A DNA stretch of 64,000 bases from Dryococelus australis (Eukaryota; Arthropoda; Insecta; Phasmatodea; Phasmatidae): positions 30,500,418 to 30,564,417 of the forward strand of contig CM056999.1 in NCBI GenBank assembly GCA_029891345.1. The letters run 5' to 3'. This document shows positions 10,954-20,279 of the stretch, one piece after another. A program made the translations under genes and the position numbers. How positions within the stretch are numbered: the stretch's first letter is position 1; every line of letters begins with the position of its first letter. The notes under the pieces are model-generated. The model was not told the origin of the DNA. It saw only the letters and a program-made list of their open reading frames with translations, and searched no databases.

Positions 10954-11656
10954 AATAACAATTAATTTTGGTTTCAGAAATAACTTTGTAACCCATCACT
11001 CTGTCAATTTTTGTTTCGATTATAATGCAAAGTCTGTTGACAAATTTAAATGGAAAGAACTTTCGCGAAACTTGTATGTCAATTTTAATTTTACCAGTAC
11101 GAAACACGACATGCTGTCTTTTGCATTTGATGATATTTCGGTAAAGCCATTCAATATATACAAAAATGACTACATTATATATTTTGCCCTACTAAACATC
11201 GTCAACGAGTTGAAATGGACTTTGAATTCTGCTTTTACGATTGTTCAACATATTGCCAAACAACATGTGATGGCTGTGGTTCGAGACACTATGATTCCTC
11301 TCTTCAAGAACGCCGCGTTTTTCGTAATGGAAAATCAAAACAATATGGATCCTTTGATGGAAATTTTATGAGTGAATAACGTGTTTACACATTTCGACTA
11401 TAAGAAATACGATAGCCTGGTGTGGCTACACTCGACTTTTGGCCATTTTAATGATTCCGTCAATGAGAATGGTGTGTTATTTCAGTTTTACGGTGGTGGC
11501 CGAGTTTTGCTGGAAACGGTAATTATAAAAACTTTGGCTCCTCCCTACGACATAAGTGATGAGAGTAGCGATGTGGAGGATGGTGCCCTTATTTTATTCG
11601 ATAATGATTCCGATATTGGCATACAAGACAAAAAAAAACAATTTAATTATTTATAA
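10954..11656 (+). pseudogene. Unassigned virus-like ORF with one internal stop
   Basis: A single frame about 234 codons long, interrupted only by TGA at 11369-11371. The C-terminal part has an acidic tail (DISDESSDVEDGALILFD) ending in a Lys/Gln/Asn-rich stretch at 11656. No ATG is obvious at the beginning, so the start is uncertain. It lies just upstream of and parallel to the 11719 ORF. I recognise no domain. One nonsense change in an otherwise open frame suggests recent decay or a sequencing error. Confidence 0.5.
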
Positions 11657-11718
11657 GAAACAAAAACCCTCTGGAAAAAAATCTTTAATTTATAACTAAG
11701 GTAAAAAAACAAATATGT

Positions 11719-12375
11719 ATGGATAAAATAAAAATGGACAGTGTCGAAAAACTCGCAAAGATGGTAGGCTACGGTCGAAAGAATTATATTTCGTCGATTT
11801 TTTTGGAATTTGAATATTACAAACAGTTGATGAAAATACTGGACGGTATAGATTTCGCCTTAAAAAAATTGTATTCTCACGAATTTATGAAAAAATATTT
11901 AATTAAAGATGAGTTTACAGATTTGGAAATTGATACTTTTCTAAATCAAGTCCAGCAAAACAAACAAACACTGCACAAACTCGTCAAACTAAAAACAAAA
12001 GTGGAAAACAAATCATTTCAGCTGGCATTTCTTCAAAAATTGTACGAATTGGCTCAAATAGATGCAAGCATTAATTCCGAAGAGTTTTACTCAAAATTAT
12101 TAAACATTATTCACGGAAACAATATACACACTGGCATTTCGTCAGAAGTCATACTCCATAAAATTTTTGCGATTATTCCCAATATATCTACTTATATGTT
12201 GGCAGACTTTATGCCAGTTGTCAATGGCATTGCACTTAATGGTCGAAACAGTCCACTACTGTGGAAAAAAAGATGGTTATATATAATAATACTTATCAAC
12301 AAAAACTACAATATGACGATGAACAATAATAACGAAATTCAGTTCGAGGTATTGATAAAGTATTTTGAATTTTAA
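11719..12375 (+). CDS. Unassigned 218-aa ORF of the virus-like block
   Basis: Intact from ATG 11719 to TAA 12375. Lys- and Asn-rich protein with long helical stretches; no signal peptide or obvious membrane segment. No domain recognised. Its C-terminal part (around ADFMPVVNGIALNGRNSP) has two relic copies downstream, at about 13590-13700 and 14235-14310, both broken. It sits 60 bases after the interrupted 10954-11656 ORF and just before the BRO-family relic, all on the plus strand. A coding frame this long in such AT-rich DNA is unlikely by chance, so it may be young or under constraint. Confidence 0.55.
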   Translation: MDKIKMDSVEKLAKMVGYGRKNYISSIFLEFEYYKQLMKILDGIDFALKKLYSHEFMKKYLIKDEFTDLEIDTFLNQVQQNKQTLHKLVKLKTKVENKSFQLAFLQKLYELAQIDASINSEEFYSKLLNIIHGNNIHTGISSEVILHKIFAIIPNISTYMLADFMPVVNGIALNGRNSPLLWKKRWLYIIILINKNYNMTMNNNNEIQFEVLIKYFEF

Positions 12376-12394
12376 GGTAAAATTTTAACCACTT

Positions 12395-13052
12395 GTAATA
12401 TAGTACGAGCTGAAATCAAACCGGGTAAATATGTGATTTGGTTTCGAGCAAAAAAAAGTGCTCAATTTTTATAAAATGGCGATTCTAGAAAGGCTATTCA
12501 AAAAATTTACGAAAAGATGATCAAATATGTTGAAACATTATAACAAAAAATATATACTTGTACTAAAAAAATACATGCATTGCACAAGGGAGCGACTGCC
12601 AGTCCCCCCAGAAAGTACTTTAGCTCCACCCCCCCCCCCCCTTGATAAATACCATATATGTGTTTATTGGCAGACTCATATGTTATTCATAAATGAACCA
12701 GGGTTGTATGTTTTGTTGATGCGCTCTAAAAAAAGCTAAAACATTTACGAAATGGGTTTATGAGGAGATTTTGCCAATGCTCCGGCAAGTGGTTATAGCA
12801 TTCGACAGCACCAAAAACCTTCCTCAGAAACCACTGATAATTGTAAAAAATAACGAACTCACTCAGCATCTCATATTAGCAAATGAAAAATTAATTCAAG
12901 CATGTGATGAAGCAGTTAAAGCGAGAAAAGAAATGACCATGATGGCTACTAGGTTTGCAGATATTGTTCAAGATGTGGCGGTGAAACACGATCAACCCCA
13001 ACTTCGAGATGATCTGGTCATGTGCCAGTACCAATCTGATGATAATGAATAA
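12395..13052 (+). pseudogene. bro: BRO-family protein (Bro-N domain), frameshifted
   Basis: BRO proteins are DNA-binding proteins typical of baculoviruses, entomopoxviruses and other large DNA viruses, and also occur in mobile elements. Seen here: the start of a Bro-N domain (VIWFRAKK, near 12437), then in other frames LFINEPGLYVLLMRSKK (about 12685-12735) and KTFTKWVYEEILPMLRQ (about 12739-12790), which together follow the Bro-N order. A C-terminal segment resembling the region before the BRO C-terminus (MATRFADIVQDVAVKHDQPQL) ends at 13052. At least two frameshifts (near 12500 and 12737) and a CCCCCCCCCC run at about 12631-12640 break it. Confidence 0.75.
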
Positions 13053-13400
13053 TCTAATACAAATTAAAGCAAACGAAAAATAACATTGACTTTTATACAT
13101 ACTCAAAACCAATCTCTGAATTGTGCGGTTAAAAAATAATATAAAAAGAATCCAAAAATTCAGGAAATTATGCGCTCCAACTATGTACCAAACAGCACCC
13201 ACATGATCAATTGTCTAAAAAAACTAATTGAGATGATGCAACATTGAATATGTACTCAAATACAATTTCATCAAATTACTGAATTCTGATTACAAAGACT
13301 TAGTAAATGAAATAGTAAAAAATCTTGTAGAAAAGACAATAAACTCTCATTATGTAAGACGTAAAAAACATACATTGTATAAGGGAGGATTGAAGCACCT
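13053..13400 (+). other. AT-rich spacer with decayed coding fragments
   Basis: Short open fragments, for example DYKDLVNEIVKNLVEKTI at about 13290-13345, suggest old coding sequence of the same virus-like block. Nothing can be named. Confidence 0.35.
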
Positions 13401-14155
13401 TCCAAATTGACCGAATTTTTTTATGGGGATTGGAAGACCCCCCTTAAAAAATTCGGTTTATTTAGAAGGTGATTCAGTTCCCCTTCTTATAAATAGACTT
13501 GGTTTTATGGCATCACATATATAATACATTATATAGTAAAGGGTTAAATTAAAATGTAGACTTATTTTTCCCCATCTTGCACGATTACAAAAAATATTTT
13601 TTATAACTATTCCTACTGATACACTTGCAGACATTATGTGAATCATCAACAGCTTTGCACTGAAAGATTGAAACAGACCAACTAAACTCGTGTTCACAGA
13701 CCACTATATGAATATCGATCATTAGAAACAAAAATTAAAAAAAAAGACAGGTATTTGTACTGAAAAAACATACATTTATTATTTCAAAAGGTGATTCAGT
13801 CCCCCTTTTTTAATGTGAACAATATAGAAAAAAGGAGGGGGGGATTTTCGGTCCCTGCAAAAAAGTTCGATCTTTTTGGAAGGTGATTCAGTCCCCTTGT
13901 TGATATAAACAATGTACAAGGGGGGATTTCCAGTCCCCCAAAAAATGTGGTCTATTTGGAAGGTGATTCAGTACCGTTTTGATATAAAGTGTATAAGGGG
14001 GGATTTCTGATCCCCTAAAGAAATTTATATTTGGAAGGAGATTTTGTAACCCTTTGATATAAATAATGTACATGGGGGACTGGAAGTCCCCACTTTAAAG
14101 ATTCTGTTTATTTGGAAGATGATTCAGTCCAAGGGGAGGATTTCCAGTCCCCTAA
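13400..14155. repeat. hr-like array of imperfect palindromes, 6 units
   Basis: The phrase TTTGGAAGGTGATTCAGT or a variant recurs at about 13460, 13785, 13873, 13954, 14030 and 14110; the last four are about 79 bp apart. Each unit also carries a G-run/C-run imperfect palindrome, such as GGGGACTGGAAGTCCCC at 14075-14091, or GGGGGATTTCCAGTCCCCC at 13921-13939. Tandem short palindromes in AT-rich DNA are what baculovirus and related virus homologous repeats look like (replication origins/enhancers). Their place beside BRO and polymerase relics supports that reading, but homology to a known hr was not tested. Confidence 0.6.
13590..13700 (+). pseudogene. Relic copy of the C-terminus of the 11719 ORF
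   Basis: The bases around 13610-13690 align with 12180-12260 of the 11719-12375 ORF (shared words include TTGCAGACATTATG against TTGGCAGACTTTATG, followed by TTGCACT...GA). Stops interrupt it. It lies within the palindrome-array region. Confidence 0.5.
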
Positions 14156-14234
14156 AAAAAATTATATTTTTTCCCCCCTAAAAACACAATATAAAAAATG
14201 TAAATTAAAAATAAAATGTACTGCATCCAACAGT

Positions 14235-14310
14235 TACAAAATTTTTTTTTGCTATGATTCCTGTATATTAAATGCCAGACATTATGTGAAACATCAGTAA
14301 TGTGTCATTA
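14235..14310 (+). pseudogene. Second relic copy of the same ORF segment
   Basis: Bases 14245-14300 resemble both 12170-12230 and 13605-13660 (GCCAGACATTATGTGAAACATCAG against GCAGACATTATGTGAATCATCA). Broken by stops. Confidence 0.4.
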
Positions 14311-14381
14311 TGACGAAGCCCACAACTTGATCAGTATTTCAACAAAACCGTTGGATCGAAACATTGTAATGTTGCATAAAC

Positions 14382-14979
14382 TTGTACTATACTCATGAGC
14401 CGGAGAATCATGTACAACACTGCATCGGGTCTGAACACTTTACATTTTGCAAACATCCTGCAATGATGCATCTTCAGTGTTTTAGCATTCCCTGCAACAC
14501 CAAATGCGAAATGTATTTGAAAACTGTTAAATTGGAAGAATTTCATTATTATGATTTTGACTGCCAAACTATCGAAACCATGTACATTAAAATTAACTGA
14601 AAGGAAGAATTGCCATGCGGTTATACATATATGGATTGTGCGAGTCCTCAGAATTCGGACAATTGCACTCTAGTAATTGAAACCATGGAAAGATACGAAA
14701 GAGGAAAGAGAAGAGCACATTACATAACATGATCAAGTTAGGCACATTATGGTATGTAAGGATCCAGTACATCCTGCCAGATGTTTGTGGTATGAACATG
14801 CAAATGGCCAACACAAATTCAAACAACAATGTGCATTATTGAGTAATAAACACGAGATGATGAAAATTATAAAATGTCGCCAATTTAAATTAAACAGTGT
14901 GTATCTTTTTACCAAAATAAATTGCTACATTGTTATGAGTATTTTTCTCATTTATCCAATTCTCATTCGGTTTTTTTAG
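14382..14979 (+). other. Two small unassigned Cys/His-containing ORFs
   Basis: A 72-codon frame (14382-14600) has several Cys and His residues (HCIGSEHFTFCKH and CFSIPCNTKC). A 76-codon frame (14749-14979) contains CKDPVHPARCLWYEHANG and KQQC. No known zinc-finger spacing fits. They may be remnants of the virus-like block. Neither has a supported start. Confidence 0.3.
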
Positions 14980-15135
14980 TTTTGGCAACTATTTACCAGA
15001 GTGCTTCATGATCGACATGACATCGCCCCCCTTCCCCACCACCAATTGATTCAACAACCAATCAGAGTACACCATTACATTCCCAAAAATTTTTAGTTGC
15101 CAAATTAAATGGTTTGTTGGAAAAAAAAGGGGGGG
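14972..15135 (+). repeat. Third, direct copy related to the large inverted repeat
   Basis: TTTTAGTTTTGGC then GATCGACAT and TTCAACAACCAATCAGAGTA align in the same order with 15275-15390 (ATTTAGTTTTGTG, GATCGACAT, TTCAACAACCAACC). This is a diverged direct repeat of the left part of the inverted-repeat arm. Confidence 0.55.
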
Positions 15136-15255
15136 GGGGGATGGCAATAGCATTTTTGCAAAATCTTGCAAAACTAAACAAAAATATCAGCTGGTCGCCA
15201 TACAAGTAATTTGTATTCAAAGTTTGTCTTGAAAAATAAATTTTGAATGTTAGTA

Positions 15256-15264
15256 AGGTATATA
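15256..15264 (+). promoter_or_regulatory. TATA-like site just before the inverted repeat
   Basis: TATATAAGG at about 15258-15266, some 55 bases before the left arm. It could drive transcription of a long hairpin RNA. Based on position only. Confidence 0.25.
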
Positions 15265-15317
15265 AGGTCTGGAGAAAAAAAAACAGTTATTTAGTTTTGT
15301 GTGATTTCGTCAGATTG

Positions 15318-15797
15318 CGCCACGATCGACATTCCTTCCACCCCACTTGCTTTCAACAACCAACCAATATTGTTGCAGTACTTCATTTCTCCTCACTTCC
15401 CCTCCTTTAAGTTTGGCCTATATGGAAGAGAAATCTGGAAAAAGACATCAGTCGATGGCGAGAGCTGAATGTGGAAACATCACCCTTCCTCCTAGAGCAG
15501 AAGAAAAGGAGTAAGTATAAAAATAATAAATATACCATATATATACATACCTTATAAAATATTTATATTTTATTAGGTATATTTATTTTAGTATTATTCT
15601 TATTCCACTCCTTCTCTTGGAGCAGAGATGTTTCTCTATCCAGCTCTCGTCCTTGACTGACATATTTTTTCCAGATTTATCCACCATATAGGTCAAACTG
15701 AAAAGATTGGCAGGGAGGGGAAATGAAATGCTGTAACATGATTGGTTGCTGAAAGTAAGATTAGGAGGGGGAGGAGAGGAAAGCCGATCATAACACA
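15318..15797. repeat. Large imperfect inverted repeat, arms about 230 bp
   Basis: The left arm (about 15318-15550) and the reverse complement of the right arm (about 15565-15797) align along their length. Shared words in order: ATGATCG/ACGATCG, TTTCAACAACCAA against TTTCAGCAACCAA, CATTTC-CTC, CCTATATGG, AAATCTGGAAAAA, CAGTC, CGAGAGCTG, GAAACATC, and AATAAATATACC near the centre. The arms are diverged, so this is not a recent duplication. Transcription through it would give a long hairpin RNA. Confidence 0.75.
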
Positions 15798-15799
15798 TT

Positions 15800-16499
15800 C
15801 TGGTGGATATTGGTATTGAAATTCAAACCCAAATTGCCAAAAAATATACAAAAGTTTGTCACTCTCCAAAAAAAAAATTAAAATTTCTTATTATATACAT
15901 TATGTTTTAAGTTAGACTGTTATGATACCGAGCAACACATTTTTAGACTTTAAATTATGTCCATAAACTGTTTGTTTCCCTTTAGTTGTTCTATTATTAC
16001 CTCCACTATAGAGTCGTGCTCGCTAATTTTTGTAAAAAAATCTTGCATAAATGAATAACTCGGTAAATTAACTTAGAGAATATGTTCAAACACCGATCTT
16101 GTTAGATATGTGCACTCTGATGCTTTAATTTTTTTGCACTCATTGTTCGAAGACCAAAGGTGAGGAAATAACCATACACGATTGCCAGCTTCTGGCACCA
16201 GTTGTTTCTCCCACAGAAAATGAATGGGAACATTCATTGATTAAAATTGTCAAATGGTAGTTTTTTGTTGACGGCTTCGATTAGGAGCGGTAAATAATTT
16301 TTGCTTCTATCAAAAAGATTTGTGCACAAGCCATGTACTTGGTCTGCTGAAATTGACTCTTTGGCCCAAGGTCAGAATAGTTTCTGGTAAATGCCATTGC
16401 AGGGTTGGTAAAAGAATTTGTGTAAGTTTGGTGTGGATGCTTCACTGTTGTCGTGTCCGAGCAGAGGTGGAATGTAATGCTCAAAGACTGTATCATGTG
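15800..16499. other. No supported gene
   Basis: Mixed AT-rich sequence; short frames on both strands (16281-16529) overlap one another and show no domain. Confidence 0.5.
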
Positions 16500-16538
16500 A
16501 TTTGTTGTTCAAGTTTTTCAAAAACTTGAACAACAAAT
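16500..16538. repeat. Perfect 19-bp inverted repeat with 1-base centre
   Basis: ATTTGTTGTTCAAGTTTTT, then C, then its exact reverse complement. A 39-base near-perfect cruciform, with no mismatch. Confidence 0.95.
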
Positions 16539-18700
16539 TGCTCAAAACATCGTCCGATCCTGGTGTATTTTGTGCTTAGGGACTCCCAGGTAAATCGATT
16601 TGCTTTTGCACCTTTACAAATGAATGATCGGCAAGCGCGAATGCTAGGCAGAAAACCATTACTGGTACAATCAATATATGCAATAGCGAGATTACCTGAT
16701 CAAATTCAGTCATGTAGAATCAGAAAATTATTTTGACTAGGGAAACCATGTTTACTTGATTGGGTCTTTCCACCAGCCTGAATGTTTTGGGTATCTGTAT
16801 CACTAGTGCCTGGATTGTAGATGGCTGCGCAGGTTGTCGGGCTAGTCGGTGGTGGAGTTGTGTTGGTACTACTGCAATGAAGTGAACAGAGGTCTAGGTT
16901 ATGTTTTCCGATAATTAATTTGACAGGTTCCTCCCTTAAGTTAAATTTCAGGCGTTTACAATACTTTTTTTTTTTTTTGCATTTTAAAGTCGTTTGGCCC
17001 ATATTTTGATTCCTAAAGTAAATATTGGTCTTGTCCTTTAAAGCTCAGTTAATTATCCTGGCCAATCCATCTATAAAAAAAATAGTTCTATACGTGCACA
17101 TAATTACAGTAACTTTACATTGTCTTTGGTGGGAATTGCGTTTAAGCCGTAGGGGGGCTACTGGCGGAGCACTATCGATATAGCTAATTTAAGATAGTGT
17201 ATTTACATATATTTCGATGCACTGATCCAAAATAATTTTGGTTAAGGTATATTCATTTTGAGTAGGGCTTCCTGTTAGCCCTACAGCCAATTCTTTTATT
17301 TCTTGAAAGGGGCATCTTACCCCAAATCCATATGAGAGTAACCTTGTTATACTTTTTTTTTCTGAATGTTTATTAAATTGGGGTAAAAAGCTTAATTTGA
17401 AGTAACCCAACTTTTCTATTTTTCAATATTTATATGTTTGATGAAAAATAGCTATCCTAAAAGTTAAATATCTATGTCTTATACTATTTTTATTAGTGTT
17501 ATCTTCTATTTATATACATTTTTGTTAATTTAAATAAAACCCATTTATTTTATTTTTTTTATATTGTTTTTGGTTTCTTGCTAGTTGATAAAGACCCCGC
17601 TATTTTTTTCTGTGGTAAATCTCGACATCTCTCTCTCTGTAATTATTTTTATGTACAGGGTTATAGGTTTAAGGTAATCTACTTTATTGGCATTTTCTTC
17701 GTTGCATTATTTCTGTGTCAGAGTCAGACCCATGAAGCAGTCACAGAATCCTGTTGCTTGCTGAGCAAGTAACCCCCCCCTCCCCTTTCCCTACTCCTTG
17801 TTTACTTTTGTTTAAATGAGCCTTTTCTGGTTTTAAAGTAGGTATTTAGGGTACAGGGTATCGTGCTGGCCCTGCTGAGTAAAAGTTACAGCAGGTGGTG
17901 GAGGCTTCGCAGGCTTCCCTACCTCCTCCTCCTCCCCAACTTCCCCGTAACAATATATTATATATATTTTTCTGGTTTTTACTTTAACACTGCAAATACA
18001 GTTAATTAAAATCTATATTTTAATATGGTTTTAATATACTATATTTTGACAGTTTAATTTTAATAATGCAAGGATTGTTAATAAAAAAAATTTACACGAA
18101 TGTTACGCAAATTTTTTTGCAAATGTACTTTTGTTATGAAACTGGCCTTTCAAAATAATGTTCATCTCCAACATTATGTCGTTATGTCAAATGACACAAT
18201 TAAAATTCTGCAACGTTCAAAAACTTAGAAAGATAATTTTTTTTTATTCCACATCATTAATTCTTAAAGCTTGCTTTCCCTAAATGTAGCCCACATGTCA
18301 ATAAAAATATTATTTTAAGCATGCCTTTCAATTTATAAAATGTTTATTTCTGAGTTGAGACCAACTGATAACAAATACAAAGAAAATTATACATGTATTT
18401 TATGTGGAAAAGCAAAAGACCGAGCAAATGTTTTGAACATTGCATCGACTTGCTGACTTAGTGTTAACCCACTTTTGTGGTGGCAGCGGTGGTATGTTAG
18501 TGTGGTGTAACATCTTCCAGCAATTCATAATGTTCAGTTGATAGTGTTAAAATGGCACATGTACAAAAGAAAATCTAGCAGAGCAAACAAATACAAGCAT
18601 GTGCATCACCAAATTCTTTCCCAACGGGAGACAGGAACAGAATAAATTTACTTCAAAGGATCTTTACAACCGAGTTTTACACAAAATAAATGCAACAAAC
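16539..18700. other. No supported gene
   Basis: A 98-codon minus frame (16706-17002), starting in a lysine run encoded by poly-A, has no recognisable domain. Simple C and GGTGG-rich stretches occur at 17767-17785 and 17890-17950. The rest is AT-rich without signal. Confidence 0.5.
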
Positions 18701-19099
18701 ATATGTGACGTGTTTCCTGAATAAATTTGTTTGTCTTTAACAATATAATATTAAATACACAAGCACAAACAATTATCAAGCTAAAATTATGGAAAAACAG
18801 GAATAATTTCGCTGGTATTACTCCCAGCCTGGACTTACATTTTGGAGTTACGTCACAAATAAATAATTTATTTGTTGTAAAAAATTGTTACTTCACACAG
18901 TTACAGGAGTAATTACGAATGCTAATCATTTATAAAGAACTATAAATGATCTCACATTTCACAGGAAAAAATCCCATTTCAAGGGGAGGGTATCCCCCCC
19001 CCCTCCTACACTTTTCACCATCCTGCTGACACCTATGACAAGGAGATTTTTAATGAATGTCTGAAAAAGTTTTAGATGGAAGAGTAAGCACAAATACAG

Positions 19100-19990
19100 C
19101 AAGTCAACAAAATTCCTAAAAAAAAATGTTTAGAGATAGGATTCACTGTTGCCGCAGTAAAAGTTATTACAGTCAAATTGCTACTATGCAAAAGGCGAAA
19201 ATTCTTTAGTGATGGGACTTGCAGACAGTGCAGAATGGAGTTTCCTCACTTTCCCAAATGGATCTTCAGTACCCTACCTATCAGAGGCATTCCTTGACAG
19301 GAAAGGCTTGAATCACTTGAATTTTAAGAATAATTTTATAGGTCTTGACTCGGACACAGAGAAAATGCGGATTCGACAAGGGAACAATTCAAAGAGGCCT
19401 AGAGCTTGTAGATCACTCTACTTTGTCCAATTTCCATGGCAAACTTACAAAAAACTGTTGATGGAGTAAATCCAGAGACTATTTTTGATTATACCAAATA
19501 TCTTAGTGATAACCTTAGGGAACGAAAGCTTATTTTCAACACATGTGTAAAATATCCTAACAAAGTAGTAAATTATTCCAAAAGCTCAGCAATGTTTGTA
19601 ATGTGCATTTCAGCAACAGTCTAAGCACTGCCATCTTTTGTTGTATACAAGGCTACCACCATGTGGGATTGGAGTATCAAAAGAGCCCCTTTGCAAAGCT
19701 ACTCTAGTGTTATGTGCATTAGGTGCAATCACGGCTGGTTTGACTCTTCAAAATTCTATTATTGATTTGAGAACATATTCATTCTTCCTGTAAATTTAAC
19801 AGAGGAATGAAAAGTCTCAATTGGAGACATTTTGCCCTTCCACCTACCTGATGAAGTTTCAAAATTGTGCAGAAAAAAGTAATGTGTCTCTCTCTACCAA
19901 TCAATGCCACCACATCTCTGCCTGCCTATATCTAAATATTCAGGTTGTGTTCAAACTGGCACTTTTAGTTCACTAAAAGGTTACATGAGC
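19100..19990 (+). pseudogene. Tigger/pogo-type DDE_1 transposase relic
   Basis: Coding remains of an IS630-Tc1-mariner superfamily (pogo/Tigger, CENP-B-like) transposase. In order: a KRPRACRSLYF segment preceding the catalytic domain (about 19395), FDYTKYLSDN where families have a N-Y-D-E-T core (about 19470-19500; the Glu is not preserved), KYPNKVVNYSKSS (about 19550), FVVYKATTMWDW (about 19640), a NHGWFDSSKF segment (about 19730), and IGDILPFHL near 19825, the place of the second catalytic Asp. These are in several frames with multiple stops. No TIRs located. It is not the same copy as the minus-strand element at 41 kb. Confidence 0.7.
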
Positions 19991-20279
19991 CAAATTAGTA
20001 GACTTAAATAATTATGTATTTGGTATTATAGTATATAACAAAACTTACTAAAATACCAAATTACCAAACTGTAACCATCTTTGAACAAGTGACTAATGAC
20101 TGCATCCAAACTGAATGCTATTAAATACTAATATACTAAATGGTAAGTTTGAACATGGTCTCATTCTTTGCACCACTCAATAAATGCTGGAAAGAAATTC
20201 TTACAAAAAAAAAAAAACCCTTTATGCATGATGTCTTCTACATTATTAATAAATGACTACTACTCATCAGTGCACTGCC

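Noticed and set aside
13400-14155. CRISPR array reading of the palindrome units
   Set aside because: Both the phrase and the spacer-like parts are repeated and diverged; eukaryotic and virus-like context.
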